A stretch of 64,000 bases of DNA from Tolypeutes matacus (GCA_026826555.1 JAKSZT010054399.1:8068051-8132050); one strand, 5' to 3'; counted from the first letter of the stretch, positions 34,199-46,640 are shown. Notes: a model not told the origin generated them from the letters alone. Made by a program: numbers and translations.

Positions 34199-36558
34199 GT
34201 ATCATAAGAGGATACTTTGAAAATTTATATGCCAATAAAAATGATAATTTAGAGGAAATGGACAAATTCCTAGAAACTCACAAACAGCCTACATTGATGA
34301 AAGAAGAAATTGATGAACTCACAGTCCAATTACAAGTAAATAGATAGACTCAGTCATCAAAAACCTCCCAACTAAGAAGAGCCCAGGACCAGATGGCTTC
34401 ACAGCTGAATTCTACCAAACATTCCAGAAAGAGCTAACACAATTCTGCTTAAGCTCTTCCAAAAAATAGAGGTAGAAGGAATATTGTCTAACTCATTCTA
34501 TGATGCCAACACTACCCTAATACCAAAGCCAAACAAAGATACCACAAGAAAGGAAAATTGCAGACCAATTTCTCTAATGAACCTAGATGCTAAAATCCTC
34601 AACAAAATACTTGCTAATCGCATTCAACAACATATCAAAAGACTTATACCAAGTGGGATTCATCCCAGCAATGCAAGGATGGTTCAACATAAGAAAATCA
34701 ATCAATGTAATATACCACATAAACAGATTGAAAGAAAAACATCACATGATCATCTCTACAGATGCAGAAAAAGCATTTGACAAAATACAGCATCCTTTCC
34801 TGATAAAAACACTGCAAAAGATAGGAATAGAAGGAAACTTTCTGTATATGATGGAGGGTATATATGAAAAACTCAAAGCTAACATCATCTTCAATGGTGA
34901 AATGCTAAAAGCCTTCTCTTTGAGATAGGGAACAAGACAAGGATGCCCACTTCCACCATTCCTATTTAACATTATCTTAGAAGTTCTTGCTGGAGCACTG
35001 AGGCAAGAAAAAGATATAAAAGGCATCCAAATTGGAAAAGAAGAAGTAAAAATTTCATTATTTGCAGATGACATGATCCTATAAGGACTTATATACAGAA
35101 AACTACACAACACTGTTAAAGGAAATCAAAGAAGACTTAAATAAATGGAAGAATAGTCCCTGTTCATGGATAGGAAGACTAAACATCATCAAGATGTCTA
35201 TCCTACCCAAACTAATCTACAGATTTAATGCAATCTCAATAAAAAATCAACACTGTATTTTTTAAGGAATTAGAAAAACTAACTACAGAATATTTTTGGA
35301 AGGGTAAGAGGCCCCGAATTGCAAAGACATATTGAAAAAGAAAGAAGAATTTGGAAGTATCACACTACCTGACCTTAAAACATACTACAAAGCTACAGTG
35401 CTCAAAACTGCATGGTATTGGCACAAAGGATAGACATACTGACCAATGGAACCGAACTGAGAGTCCTGATATAAATCCTCGCATATACAGTCATCTGATA
35501 CTCGACAAAGCCACCAAGCTCACTCAGTTGGGAGAGAATGGCCTCTTCAACAAGTGGTGCATGGAGAACTGGATATCCATATCCAAAAGAATGAGAGAGA
35601 AACACCATCTCACACCTTATATGAAAATCAACTCAAGATGGATCAAAGATCTAAATATAAGAGCCAGGACCATAAAGACCTTGGAAGATAATGTAGGGAA
35701 TCATCTACAGGACCTTGTAATAGGAAATGGTTTCATGAACTTCACACCCAAAGCACGAGCAGCACAAGAAAAAATAGATAAATGGGATCTCCTCAAAATT
35801 AAAAACGTTTGCACCTTAAAGGATATTATCAAGAAAATAAAAACAACGGGAGAAAATATTTGGCAACCATATATCTTATAGGAGCCTAATATCCTGCATA
35901 TATAAAGAAATCTTACAACTCAAAAATAAAAAGACTAACAACCCATTTAAAAAATGGGCAAGTGACCTGAAAAGACACTTCTCCAAGGAAAAAATACACA
36001 TTAAATACACAGGAAAAAATGCTTGACATCTCTAGCTATTAGAGAAATGCAAATCAAAACTACATTGCGATACCATCTTACATCCATTAGAATGGCGGCT
36101 ATTAAAAGAAAACAGCAGACTATAAGTGTTGGAGAGGATGTGGAGGAATGGGAATCCTCATCCACTGTTGGTGGGATTGTGGAATGGTCCAGGCACTGTG
36201 GAGGACAATTTGGCAGTTCCTCAAAAAACTAACTATAGATCTTCCATTTGATCCACTGATTCCACTGCTGGTTGTATACCCAGAAGAACTGAAAGCAAAG
36301 ACACGAACAGATACATGAACACCAATGTTCATAGCAGCATTGTTCACTATTGTCAAAAGTTGGAATCAACCCAGGTGCCCATCAACAGATGAATGGATAA
36401 ACAAAATGTGGAACATACATACAATGGAATATTACTCAGCTGTAAGAAGGAATAAAGTACTAATACATGGGATAACATGGATGAATCTGGAAGACCTTAT
36501 GTTGGGTGAAGCAAGCCGGGCATTGAAGGATGAACAGTACATGACCTCACTGATATGA
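34199..36558 (+). pseudogene. L1 ORF2 remnant (RT and C-terminal domains)
   Basis: The start of the RT domain is visible at 34,360-34,560 ('cccaggaccagatggcttca', [12 protein letters not shown]). The palm motif FADDMIL follows at 35,061-35,081. The sequence then skips about 75 codons relative to intact ORF2 and resumes with [18 protein letters not shown]. The C-terminal Cys/His motif CX3CX7HX4C ([18 protein letters not shown]) is intact at 36,127-36,180, but in a different frame from its neighbours. The terminal frame ends with DEQYMTSLI at 36,558. Frameshifts and the deletion make it inactive. Confidence 0.85.
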
Positions 36559-39180
36559 ATTAAGGTAATTGAGCAGTCTCTGAGAACTCTTGTCTGAAAG
36601 ATAGGTGTACAAGAAAGAGAAAGAAAAGAGAAAGTTGTGAGCCATCACCCATATGGACATAACCTATGGTAAAGTGATAGACTGTAGTTGTGTATTGAAG
36701 GGATAGGACAGGAGGGTAGTGATATATTGGGTTGTGTGGTGCAGGGTTGACAGGTGGGTAGATTGGGAAGGGTGGGTTAGAATACCCAGGATACTGAGGG
36801 GAGAGCAGAGATAGACAGGTGGGCATCTCTGAAGAGCAAGGGTGGTTTCTAATAGTGGAGGACAAACCAGTGTGTCATAACCTCTTGTTGCATGTAATTA
36901 TGAACCTTGTCATCCAATGAGTCAAGCCAGGGCATCTTCATGGGACCCAGGAGGATGGGGAGGGAAGAACAGAATAGATCAAACAGAGGGTATTTATTGG
37001 TCAATGGAAATGTTTTTCATTACCTGACAGTGATGGACACAGGACCTGGTAAATATCAAAATTTATAAAAGTGTAGGATCAACAAAATTTATAAAAATGT
37101 AAACCATGCTATAAACCATTGACAATGTTTAGTAGCTATGTTTCACTATCTGTATATCAGTTATAAAAATGCTATCATCCACATACAAAAAGGTTTTAAT
37201 ATGGGGTGAGGAAAGAGGGAGGAGGTTGGGTATATGAGAATGTCCTGTATTCGGTGTGTGACTTTGCTGTGACCTAAAACTTCTTTGAAAATTAAATGAG
37301 AAATAGTGAGACACTGGGGAATGAGAGGGGAAAGATGCCACGGTACAGACTGGATACCAGATAGTGCAATGATAAAAGGCAAAATGTCAAAAAAAATTTT
37401 TTTTTTAATTTTTAAAATTTTTTTTGCATTTTGTGAATAACCCGATCCTTTACTTTTATTTTATTTTTAGTTTTTTTTTTTAAGTTTTCATGTATTTTAT
37501 CTCTTACATTTAAATATTATTATTTCATTTTCTTATTAATTGTATTTGGCTATTGTATTGGCTTCATCTTTAAAGAAGCATTGGATCACAGCAGGGTTAC
37601 AACTGGGGCGGGAGAGGATCATTGGTGGGGGGTGTCAGGGGTGAGGGGTGCATGGGAGGAAGTTCATCTGAACATACATAAAAGGTATATAAAATCATTC
37701 AAATGCTCACAGGGCATGGTCACAGTGGGTGGAGAACCACTCAATAAATGAGAGAATACTGAATTCCCATCCTGAACAGCTCTGCCATATTCTCCAAGGG
37801 TGTAGCAACAGTCCGCCAAGTGCAGGGGCAGTGTCTGGCAAAGGAAGATGATCCACTTATGGGCTCTTGTTATTGATGACCAGCCTTATGAGTCTTGGCT
37901 TTTGAAATTGAAACTTAACCTATTGTTATGGGGTGCCTAAGGGTTGCCTCCTGAGACCCCCCCCTTGTTGCTCAAATGTGACCTCTCTCTAAGCCAAACT
38001 CAGCATATGAATGCATTATCTTCCTCCCAGCATGGGACATGACTCCCGGGGATGAGCCTCCCTGGCAATGAGGGATTACTAACAAGTGCCAACGGGCAAT
38101 ACAACTGGAAAAAGACCTCAGATAAAAGGGGGAAAAGGTAACGTCAAATGAGTTCATATGGCTAAGAGACGTCAAAGTGAGTCGGGAGGTCATCCCAGAG
38201 GTAATGCTTATGCACATCTCAATAGGACCTCATAGGCTTCCAATGTGGATACACCCCAAACAGAGGTGCTCCTGAGGGCTCTGGAGACACCCAGGTCCTA
38301 TATCAGTGCAGATAGCCCCAGAGTTTTGCGCTTTATCAGTAGGCCCTACTTTGGAATCCTTGCTTCTGAGAGTCACAGAGTTGGACCGAAATATGTCTTC
38401 CCTGCACATGGTCCATCTGTCCTTTCTATTCAAACCTATATGTGTTGCTGGAGTTTGTAGGTGTGCTTTCAGAGACCATAGTCTTTGGGCTGTCCATGTG
38501 CCAGCTGGGCCTGGAATCTTGTTGGATCTGCAACTCCTACCCTACAGCTCAATGGACTCACTCTGGACACCTGGTGGGGAGATGATGATGGACAACAGCC
38601 ACCCCAGGGAATGGAGAGAGTCTGCAGCTGCAGGCAGGATAATCCCATCCATCTTATCCATGAGATATAAGCCCCCTCTCACCTGGAGGTGGAGTGGACA
38701 TCACCAGCTCAGACTCCTCAAGATTGGGGGAAGAGCTATGGACTAGAGTGGACTTACTGGTATTCTGTTATAGACATATTGTAATTCACACAGTGGAAGT
38801 AATTACAACATTAATGTGGAACCAGTGACCACCAGATGCTTTAGGGGCAGGGAAAGGGAAAAGCAGTTGTAATACAGGAGCTTTTTCGGGACTTGGGATT
38901 TATCCTGAGTGACATTGCAACGACAGATATTGGCCATTTTATATCATTATATAACATGCAGAACTGTGTGTGAGAGAGTGTGGTCTACAATGTGAACTAT
39001 GGTCCATGCTTAGTGGCAAAGCCCCAAGATGTGTATATCCATTGCAGGTGATGTGCCACACTAATGAAGGATGTTTATGTGGGAGATTGTGGGAGGATTG
39101 TGGGGCATATGGGAATCCCTACAATTTTTGTGTAACATTTATGTAATCTAAGCATCTTTTTAAAAATAAAAAAATAAAAT
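36559..39180 (+). other. 2.6-kb L1 3' UTR
   Basis: It has three parts: a purine- and G-rich segment (36,600-37,380), a T-rich segment (37,390-37,545), and a roughly 1.6-kb GC-richer block (37,550-39,180) that ends 'gtaacatttatgtaatctaa' before the A-tail. A plus-strand frame of 146 codons (38,306-38,746) lies in it. I do not recognise it and it may be chance. Confidence 0.65.
37627..37656 (+). other. G-quadruplex-capable tract in the L1 3' UTR
   Basis: G-runs at 37,627-37,632, 37,638-37,641, 37,645-37,648 and 37,654-37,656 have loops of 5, 3 and 5 bases. G-rich, G4-forming tracts on the sense strand are a known feature of mammalian L1 3' UTRs, which supports the L1 assignment of this segment. 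Confidence 0.65.
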
Positions 39181-39209
39181 TATTATTAAAAATAATAATA
39201 ATATATACT

Positions 39210-40545
39210 TATGCAAATGAGAGATATTGTGATGTGACACATTTACTTTTTTGCATCTTTCAAATCTAATACAATAAGAAGTAGTGAGCTTAAATATTTT
39301 GGATAAATATTTTAATTTTGATCATCTAAATTTCTGAATTCAAATGAGATTTAAAAAAAAACAACATTTTGACCTTAGAAAAGTTATACTTATGAGATGA
39401 TCATTTGGTTTCTTTCCTAAAAATTAATTTATCTTGGTTTGTAACATGCTGTAAAATCATCCAAACAAATGTAATTCATTAGTGAAATGGAAACAGTTTA
39501 AGTGCAATGAGTTAAGATTTTGTAGAATGTTTGTCTTTTTCTTCCTTTCCCCATTCCCAAAATATACAAACCTATTAATCAATTTTCACATATTGCTATG
39601 CATGCTGATATAATAACATTTAACATAAAGAAGAAACTTATAGACTGCTTTGTTTTTAGGTCTACCTTTCTATGGATGAAACCCTAAGATTCAAAAGTTT
39701 AAATGACTTACCAAAGAACCTTTAAATAATTTTGGAGAGAGGAAAATTTCTAGTACCATATTTTTTTTCTTTACATGGTACCCACTTCATTAGCCACATG
39801 GGTGGGTTTCTCAGGCCACAGAACCATAAAATCCCACTCTGAAGATCAAGTGTGTCATGGGGGTCATCAGTTCCAGAGATTCTCAAGCAAAATGAGGTAA
39901 ATGGGTAACCTATCTCCCAAAGACAGAATTCCTATTTTATTTTCTCTAAGTGGTGATCATTCATTCTGCTCAAACAGAATCTGTTAAACAGGAGAGTGAC
40001 CTGAAAGAGGTATTTTAATAGGAGACACTGTGTCGAGACACTTGTCTCTGACCAAATCCCTCCACAAGTTTCCTATGTGGGTAAAAATATGGTAGAGGAA
40101 TGTGCACATGGTTCCTGGGTCTCTTTAATAGATTTCATATGAATTTAACTTACCTGAGAGGCAATCCTAGATCCATCCCTAACACCTTAAAGAAAACTTC
40201 AGTCTGGAATAGAAAAGCAGGGTGAATCAGCCCATGTTGGTAATACTACAAAGCAGGAGAGAGATAAAATTGTCCATTGCAGTCAGACTCTTCTAGGGTT
40301 TTGTTCTGTGGCCCCTAGCTGCCAAGGTCTACCTGCATCAAACATCATGAACCATTATAAGACACTGGGAAAATAACCCAAAGGACAAGCTCGTTTTGAT
40401 TACAAAGCTCATTTTGATTATAAAGAGCAGCATTAGCACCTAAAGTACCAATGTGCTTATGCTCCTTTTATAAATTTCACAATTAAGTCCTGTGTCTATG
40501 ATTACGGGAAAAGAATATCTATTATATGTACATATGTATATATTT
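39210..40545. other. AT-rich non-coding DNA
   Basis: No gene or transposon is recognised. Confidence 0.5.
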
Positions 40546-40909
40546 TAGCTCTTGCTGCAAAACAAGGAAACACAAAACTCAGTGGCATACAAAGGTAAAC
40601 AATTATAGCATAGACATCTGGGGTGATTGGCTGGACGGCTTGACGGATCTTGGCTGTGCTCAGACACGTGTTCAGGATTTGGTGGCTGTTGGCTCATCTT
40701 GGAAAGCCTGGCTGGGAAGAGTTGGCATTTTCCAGCAGGCACCCAGAACATGCTCTCCTGGACAAAGCAGAGATTCAAGAGAGACCAAGCCCAAGTTTGC
40801 AAGCATTTTTCAATCCCCTGCATGCATGATGCTTGCTAAGCATCTAGTGGCGAAAGCAAGCTGCATAGCTGAGGCCAGAGTTAAAGTAGAAGCACACTTC
40901 AAACTTTTA
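40546..40909 (-). mobile_element. Old MaLR/MLT1-like repeat, reverse
   Basis: It opens 'agctcttgctgcaaaacaag' and 'aactcagtggcatac', the same end pattern as the copy at 8,990. It then has G/C-rich LTR-like sequence ('ggctggacggc', 'catcttggaaagcctggctg'). The LTR at 40,910 appears to interrupt it, because a related tail ('gggatggcacattgaggtca') continues at 41,317-41,354. Confidence 0.5.
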
Positions 40910-41296
40910 TGATTTGGCAGATTGAATTACGCACCCAGGAAAACATCATGCTCTTAATCTTAATCCATTCCAGTGGTTGTGAGCTCATTGTAAAGAGGAC
41001 CTTTTGAAGATGTTATTTTTAGTTAAGGTATGGCCAATACCTTACCGGAAGACTTAGAGAAGGAAAGCCACAGGTACAGCAGGAAGCTGGAAGTCAGTAG
41101 AACACAGAAGAGAAAAGAGAGGACATTACCATGTGATGGAAAAGCCAAATAATCCAAGGAATGCCGGCCAGCCTGAATGCTACCCGCCCAGGGAAAAAGC
41201 AAGTCTTCTAAACTCTGAAACTGTGAACCAATAAATTCTTGTTTTTTAAGCCAACATTTTATGTGATATTTGTCTTAGACTAGAAACTAAGATACA
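40910..41296 (+). mobile_element. Solo LTR, MLT1/MaLR-like, forward
   Basis: It begins TGATTTGGCAGATTGAATTA and has the MaLR order: 'aagaggaccttttgaagatg', 'atgccggccagcctgaatgc', 'gaaactgtgaaccaataaat' and 'cttgttttttaagccaac', ending 'aactaagataca'. The same 5' segment recurs at 61,820. No internal region is present. Confidence 0.7.
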
Positions 41297-41370
41297 TAGC
41301 AAAGAGCGTAGATTTAGGAAGGGATGGCACATTGAGGTCACTTTCGCAATCTATCTCAAACTATGGATTT

Positions 41371-41752
41371 TTTAAAAAAGATTTATTTATCCACCCCCTT
41401 TGCCGCTTGCGCTCACTGTCTGCTCTCTGTGTCTACTCACTGCGTGCTCTTCTTTGTCTGCTTGGTTTCTCATCTTCTCTTTAGGAGGCACCAGGAACCG
41501 ATCCTGGGACCTTCTGATGTGGGAGAGAGGCATTCAATCACTTGAGCCACCTCAGCTCCCTGGTTTGTTGTGTCTCTCATTGTCTTTTTTCTCTGTGTCT
41601 CTTTATTCTTACATCATCATGTTGCACCAGCTCTCCACATGGGCTGCCAGCAGGCAGGCCTACTTTTGCCTTCAGCAAGAGGACCCGGGAATCGAACCCA
41701 GAACCTCCCATATGTAAATGGGAGCCCAATTGCTTGAGCCACATCTGCTTCC
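41371..41752 (-). mobile_element. Dimeric DAS-type SINE, reverse
   Basis: Two tRNA-related halves lie head to tail on the minus strand. The first has its A box at 41,725-41,741 and B box at 41,688-41,698 (reverse complements). The second has a B-box-like segment near 41,493-41,503. The A-tail is the plus-strand 'tttttaaaaaagatttattt' at 41,371. A perfect 16-bp target duplication ctcaaactatggattt lies at 41,355-41,370 and 41,753-41,768. The same dimeric layout is seen, degraded, at 27.4 kb. Confidence 0.9.
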
Positions 41753-41768
41753 CTCAAACTATGGATTT

Positions 41769-42252
41769 AAATTACATTGTATATCAAGAAAATTTTACAG
41801 AAATATCTTTCTAATGCTCCTATGTAAGGATTCAGACTATAAAATAACAAACCTACATGATAATACATTTGTTTTATTTGTTAAAAATTATTCTTCCCTT
41901 CATTTGGCAGTGAAAATCATATAGGCACTTTTGGTTTACTTTTGGCTTTGATGCCAAGAAACTCAAAATTAAATGTAATGTTTTTTACAAAACTATATTT
42001 GCAGTATACTTCTTTTCTTCCTTTTATGCGATTTTGAGCTTATATTTTTAATAGTATAATATTATCTGTTTTATTTTATGTAATCCACTTTGAAATAATT
42101 TAGTAAAGCAGAAAAACTGTATTTTGTAAACACAAAATGTGGTAGTGTGAGATCTAAGACCTGAGTATCCTGAATTTCTAAATGGTTATTGACTTCTAGC
42201 AGAATAACCAGGGTTGAGGGTTTCTTTAGGAATTCAACTGACTAAACAGCAT
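41769..42252. other. AT-rich non-coding DNA
   Basis: No feature was recognised. Confidence 0.5.
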
Positions 42253-42702
42253 TGTGATGGTTAATTTCAAATCAACTTGGTTATATTATGGTGTCCAGTT
42301 GTTTGGTCAAACACTGTTACTCTGAAGGAGTTTCACAGAGGGGATTAGAAGAATGCCTCAGCAATGGGGGGGAGCCTCCTCACCCAATAAGTTGGAGTTC
42401 TGAAAAGCCAGAACTTAAATTTCAGAGGTCAGGAGAACAATTTCTGCCTCAGCTTCAACACTGGATCCTGCCAGCACAAGCAGCCTGTCCGCTTCCCCTG
42501 GGGAATTTGGACTAAGTACTACAGCATCAACTGCAGCAGAGTTTCCAGTTTGCCCGAAAGAGTTCAGACTTGCCAGCCCCCATGCTTGCAGTTATGTGTG
42601 CCAGTTCTTTGTAATAAATCTAATAAAACTCATATATGGATATATGGATATATACATATCTACCCTTTGTATCTGTTTCTCTGGAGAACCCTGACTAACA
42701 CA
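42253..42702 (+). mobile_element. Solo LTR, ERVL-class, forward
   Basis: It starts TGTGATGGTTAATTTCAAAT and ends CCCTGACTAACACA, with the typical 'tggtgtccagttgtttggtc' near the front, 'gacttgccagcccccatgct' in the 3' half, an AATAAA-type word ('gtaataaatctaataaa') at about 42,611, and a small ATATGGAT repeat at 42,632-42,656. No internal proviral sequence adjoins it. Class is from memory of the common mammalian LTR with this opening. Confidence 0.75.
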
Positions 42703-43369
42703 AGAACTATAATCACACTCCTTTGTGCTTCTATAAGTCACTTCTCTTTTGTCACACATCTTTTCTAGACTCAAGAATCTACATGAACATTTTAAATTTT
42801 CATCCAGCTGGGCAAGAAGTAAAGTTGTGCTTCCCATGAAGTGCCTGTAAAACTCTTCAATACTTGAGATGTTTCACATGAGGAAATGTAGACATGCTAA
42901 GGGCAAGCAATTTGCCTCCTTCATACAACTAATCAATTGCAGAGCAAGGAGGGGATCAGAGTTACAGGACTTGGTTAGCTTGCTGAGCCTTATTAAACAA
43001 CATGGGCTTACTTAGGTCTGAAACTCAGACTGAAGTGTCGAGATTAGACCACCACCTCACACAGGTGGAAATGTGCATACAAGGCCTGTTTAAACAAGAT
43101 ATATTCCTAATGTACTGCAATTACTGTAACACCTGTGGCATAGAACACACTCTGTTCTTAAGGGAAAATGTGTAGCTTATTCAAATACTTCACCTCACAT
43201 TTCATTGCCTTTACCTGTGATTATATGATCTAGTGGTTCCATGGAAGGGTAACTTGCAAGAAGTATTTCTTAATTAGAAAGACTCTGAGGTGTGACTGTG
43301 TTGATTTGTGGGTTTTATTTTTCTTTCTTAGAATTTTTTTCTCATTTCAGTAGCCTGTTATGAAAAAAA
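42703..43369. other. Non-coding DNA, no recognised feature
   Basis: No transposon or exon could be supported. Confidence 0.5.
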
Positions 43370-43680
43370 CGTGCTTAAACCGAGTGTTCAACAGCTCTGG
43401 GAAAGTCATCTGATTAAGTTATCAATGGGTGGAAAACACCCCCACACTGAAATGGGAGTCAAACATTCACTTAGAATCTGTATACTTCTGATTTAGTCTT
43501 TTAGTTCAATAACATGCTCCAGGCACATGCTGTCCGACAGGCGGAAATCGGTTTTGAGAGAGCAATTGAGAGGGCAATTCTCTCTCCACAGCACACTCAG
43601 CTTCAGGGTTGCTGGTACATGTGTTAATGCAGTTAGATAGTTTCAATTCCTGATGGTTTCTGAGGGATAAAAGAGCAGGT
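43370..43680. promoter_or_regulatory. Weak candidate conserved element with hairpin
   Basis: The segment is non-repetitive and holds CpGs in an otherwise CpG-poor area ('accgagtg', 'gtccgacaggcggaaatcgg') along with homeobox-like words ('tctgattaagttatcaatgg'). A 12-bp stem with one bulged C (arms 43,556-43,568 and 43,575-43,586, GAGAGAG-AATTG type) lies inside. The regulatory call is inference only. Confidence 0.25.
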
Positions 43681-44744
43681 GGGAAAATATAAATAAAGAG
43701 GATGATGACATTACAAAGGTGAGAAGAAATAATTCTTACAAGACAATCTTCTGGTCAGAAAAAAAAAAACATTTCAACTAAATTTTTTCATGGGTTTAAT
43801 GGCAGTTTTCAGATTTCCAGATATCAGTGGCCTTCCTTAAATTTAGTATATAAATTGTGTATTTATAATGTGTCTAAATAAACAATAAGAGATGAGAGCA
43901 TATGGTTTGTGAATAAAGATGAAATGTTTTCTTTCTTAGCAGACTGTAGAATCCCATTGATGTTGGTTTTTATTGTATCCATGATAACATATCTAGCAAA
44001 ATGACAGGAGCATGGTTAGTACATAAAAATATTTAGAAACATAAATTATTATGGCTGCAATAATGCTTAAAGATAATCCAGAATAGTAAATGTTATCCAT
44101 GGACCCCCTGCTTCAGAAAACATAAACTTTTGAAATATTAATAAACTTACCCTAGAAAAGAAATAACTTTCACTAATTACAAAGCTTCTTAGAAACAGCT
44201 GAATTTACAGCTTAGGTTTCCTGACCTCAGACTTCACCTCTTTTCCATCATATCTTTTCATTTCATTGATTTTTTTTTAATTGATGATTTTATATAGATA
44301 TATTTGTTTTCAAACTTAGGTTCAGTACTGTGTACTTGTTCCTTCTCACTCTTTAAAAATATTTTGAAGGCCTTAAAATATTTGAGATCAACAATGATTA
44401 TTAAAGAATAATATGAAACCCATGTTCTTAAAGACCCATTTATAAAATTCAATATTAAATATTATCTAAAGAGTTGAAATTTCATTTATACCCCTTTCAG
44501 TTTGATCCCAAGGGTAACATTTTCTTTATTGTGTATGTCACTCATTCTCCAACTTAGCTGTATATTTTTATTATATATGTAAACATGTTTAAAACCTATA
44601 AATATATATATATATTCTACTTTAATATCCACTGCTGTACTGATGGAGTTATGTTGTGCATGAAATGACTGATGCCTTCTCAGTAACATATGGTTTAGCA
44701 ATATTTGTTGAATAATCCTTCCATTCTCACCAACCTATAATAGA
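43681..44744. other. AT-rich non-coding DNA
   Basis: No gene or nameable repeat is seen. A short (TA)n lies at about 44,602-44,616. Confidence 0.5.
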
Positions 44745-46640
44745 AGGTTGTCATAAATAATCTTTTCCACATATATGAGGTTTTATTTCTAGGCTTTCTA
44801 TTCTGTTCCAGAGTTCTATCTGCCTATTCACCTTACAATCTTAATTATTCTGTATTTATTATAAGTCTTAATATCTGGAAGGGTATATCCCCTTACCTTC
44901 TTAGCTATAATGGGCTTCTCACTCTTTCAAAGAAAATGTTTACAATTTTGACCAATAACTTGGTTGGAATTTTAATTGGAATTACATCAAATTTACAAAT
45001 TAATTTAGGAACAACTGATATTTTTATGCAATTGAGTTTTCTTATTCATGAACATGGTATATTTCTCCATTTATTTAGGTCTTCTTTAATATGTCTTAAT
45101 AAACTATTAAAAGTTTCTGCATGAAGATCTTGCATATCTTTTTAAAAACATGTTTCTTTGTTATTTGTAAACCTAATCATTTTAAATTGCATTTTAACTG
45201 TTACTGAACTATAGGAATAAAATAATTTGTGGATATTAATTTTATTCATAAACCTTGCTAAAGCCATGACATTTGGAGTTATGCCATAAGCACACTGTTT
45301 AAGTCCTTGAGATAGGCATCAAGTAGGGCAGGAACATAATAGGAAAAGAGAAGAAGGAACTCCTCCATGAAGATATCAGGTAGAGGAAAAAGTGAGGCCA
45401 GGCATTTAGGAGGAAATACATTTTTCAAGAAAATGGTGTCTCATGAGGCCAAATAAGAGTGTGTTTCAAAGAAGGAATTATCAACAGTGCCAAATGTTAC
45501 AGAAAAGTCAAGTAATATGAGGATTAATAATTTGATAACAAGGGAATGGAGAAAGTCCTACTGAAATATATTGGTGAATGAATTGGAGATTAGGAATAGA
45601 AAGATTGTATGCACATAGTTGTAAATAATTCTTTCAAGAAGCTTGATAGTGAAAGGCAGCAGAAAAAAAGTTTGAAAGATAAATTTGCTAAACTCTTATG
45701 ATTTGCCTGAAGATTCTCTTGGGTTTTCTGGGTAGACAATTATATAATCTGCAAATGATGAGAATTCTTCTTTTCATTTCTTACTTGTCATTGATACTGA
45801 ATGATTGTCTGAATACTCAGAGAAAACCACCAATGCTTTGCAGAATAGCCATGGTGGTCATGAACACCTTGGCTTGAAGTTTGGCAGATACACTTTTACA
45901 AGCTAAGGATACTCTCTTCTCCTCTTCTATTTATAATTCATTAAGTATTTTATACCATGAAGGGGTTTGTATTTTATTGACAGATTTTCTTTTCACATTT
46001 CTTGAGAGGAAAGTTGACTTTCTTCTTTTATCTCTTAATGTGATGAATTTCAAAACTAGTTTTTCTAATGTAATTACATCTTCAAATTCTTGTGCTAAAT
46101 TCAAATTGTTTAGATGAATTTATATATTTATATGTGTTAATTTCTGGATTCAGCTCACTTGTATTTTTCAATGTTTGAACTTATTTTTATTAATAAAGAC
46201 ATGATCTCTAACTTCATTGTCTTATACTGCCTTTATGTAGTTGCGATATAAAAGATATTAAACTTTTGTAAAATAAGTTATTGATTATTCTTTAATTCTA
46301 AAAGTTTATATTGGATTAGAGTCCAATGTTCTTTGAAAGTATGGGAGAATATAATTGTAAATCCATCTTCTCTGGGAGGTGGTAAGTTTGTGTGTATACA
46401 CCTTTATAAATAACTTAATAACTGGTTATGAATCTCTTCTACTTTTCTAGTTCTTCTTGAGACAGTTTTAGCATGTTATATTTTCAAGAGGTCTGTCATT
46501 GCATCTAAGTATTCAATTTTATTTTCATCAAGTTCATCATTGTATTATCTTTGTCTTTTAATAATATCCACTCTTTGTATTTGTATCACCTTTTTATTTC
46601 ATAGTACTATATATCTGCACCATCTTTCTTTTTTCTTGAA
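44745..46640 (-). mobile_element. Old L1 ORF2 relic in two parts, reverse
   Basis: The plus-strand wording 'gaattacatcaaatttacaa', 'taggtcttctttaatatgtc' and 'attctgcaaatgatgag'-type phrases matches the reverse complement of the L1 RT and C-terminal regions (44,745-45,283 and 45,691-46,640). The two parts are separated by about 400 bp of unrelated sequence. Divergence is high and all frames are broken. Confidence 0.7.
45284..45690. mobile_element. Old interspersed repeat inserted in the L1 relic
   Basis: The segment has words such as 'caacagtgccaaatgttaca', 'gtcaagtaatatgaggatta' and 'ttcaagaagcttgatagtga'. They resemble an ancient mammalian repeat that I have seen repeatedly but cannot name with confidence. 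L1 ORF2 sequence lies on both sides, which supports an insertion. Confidence 0.4.

Larger units (their letters stand above)
34199..39199 (+). mobile_element. 5'-truncated LINE-1 with very long 3' UTR, forward
   Basis: About 5 kb in length, it begins inside ORF2 just before the RT region and ends in an AATAAA-like A-rich tail. A short A/T-rich duplication aatatatact (34,189-34,198 and 39,200-39,209) marks both ends. ORF2 ends at 36,558, leaving about 2.6 kb of 3' UTR, against about 0.65 kb in the two other L1 families here. The last 1.15 kb of this 3' UTR is found again, reverse-oriented, at 61,952-63,120. Confidence 0.8.

Noticed and set aside
35351..35881. A 176-codon plus-strand frame, considered as an independent gene.
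   Set aside because: Its residues (DQWNRTE, NSRWIKDLN, KWDLLKIK) are the L1 ORF2 C-terminal region.
38306..38746. A 146-codon frame, considered as a cellular gene.
   Set aside because: It lies inside the L1 3' UTR and its sequence recurs in the 62-kb copy. It is kept only as a hypothesis about the element.
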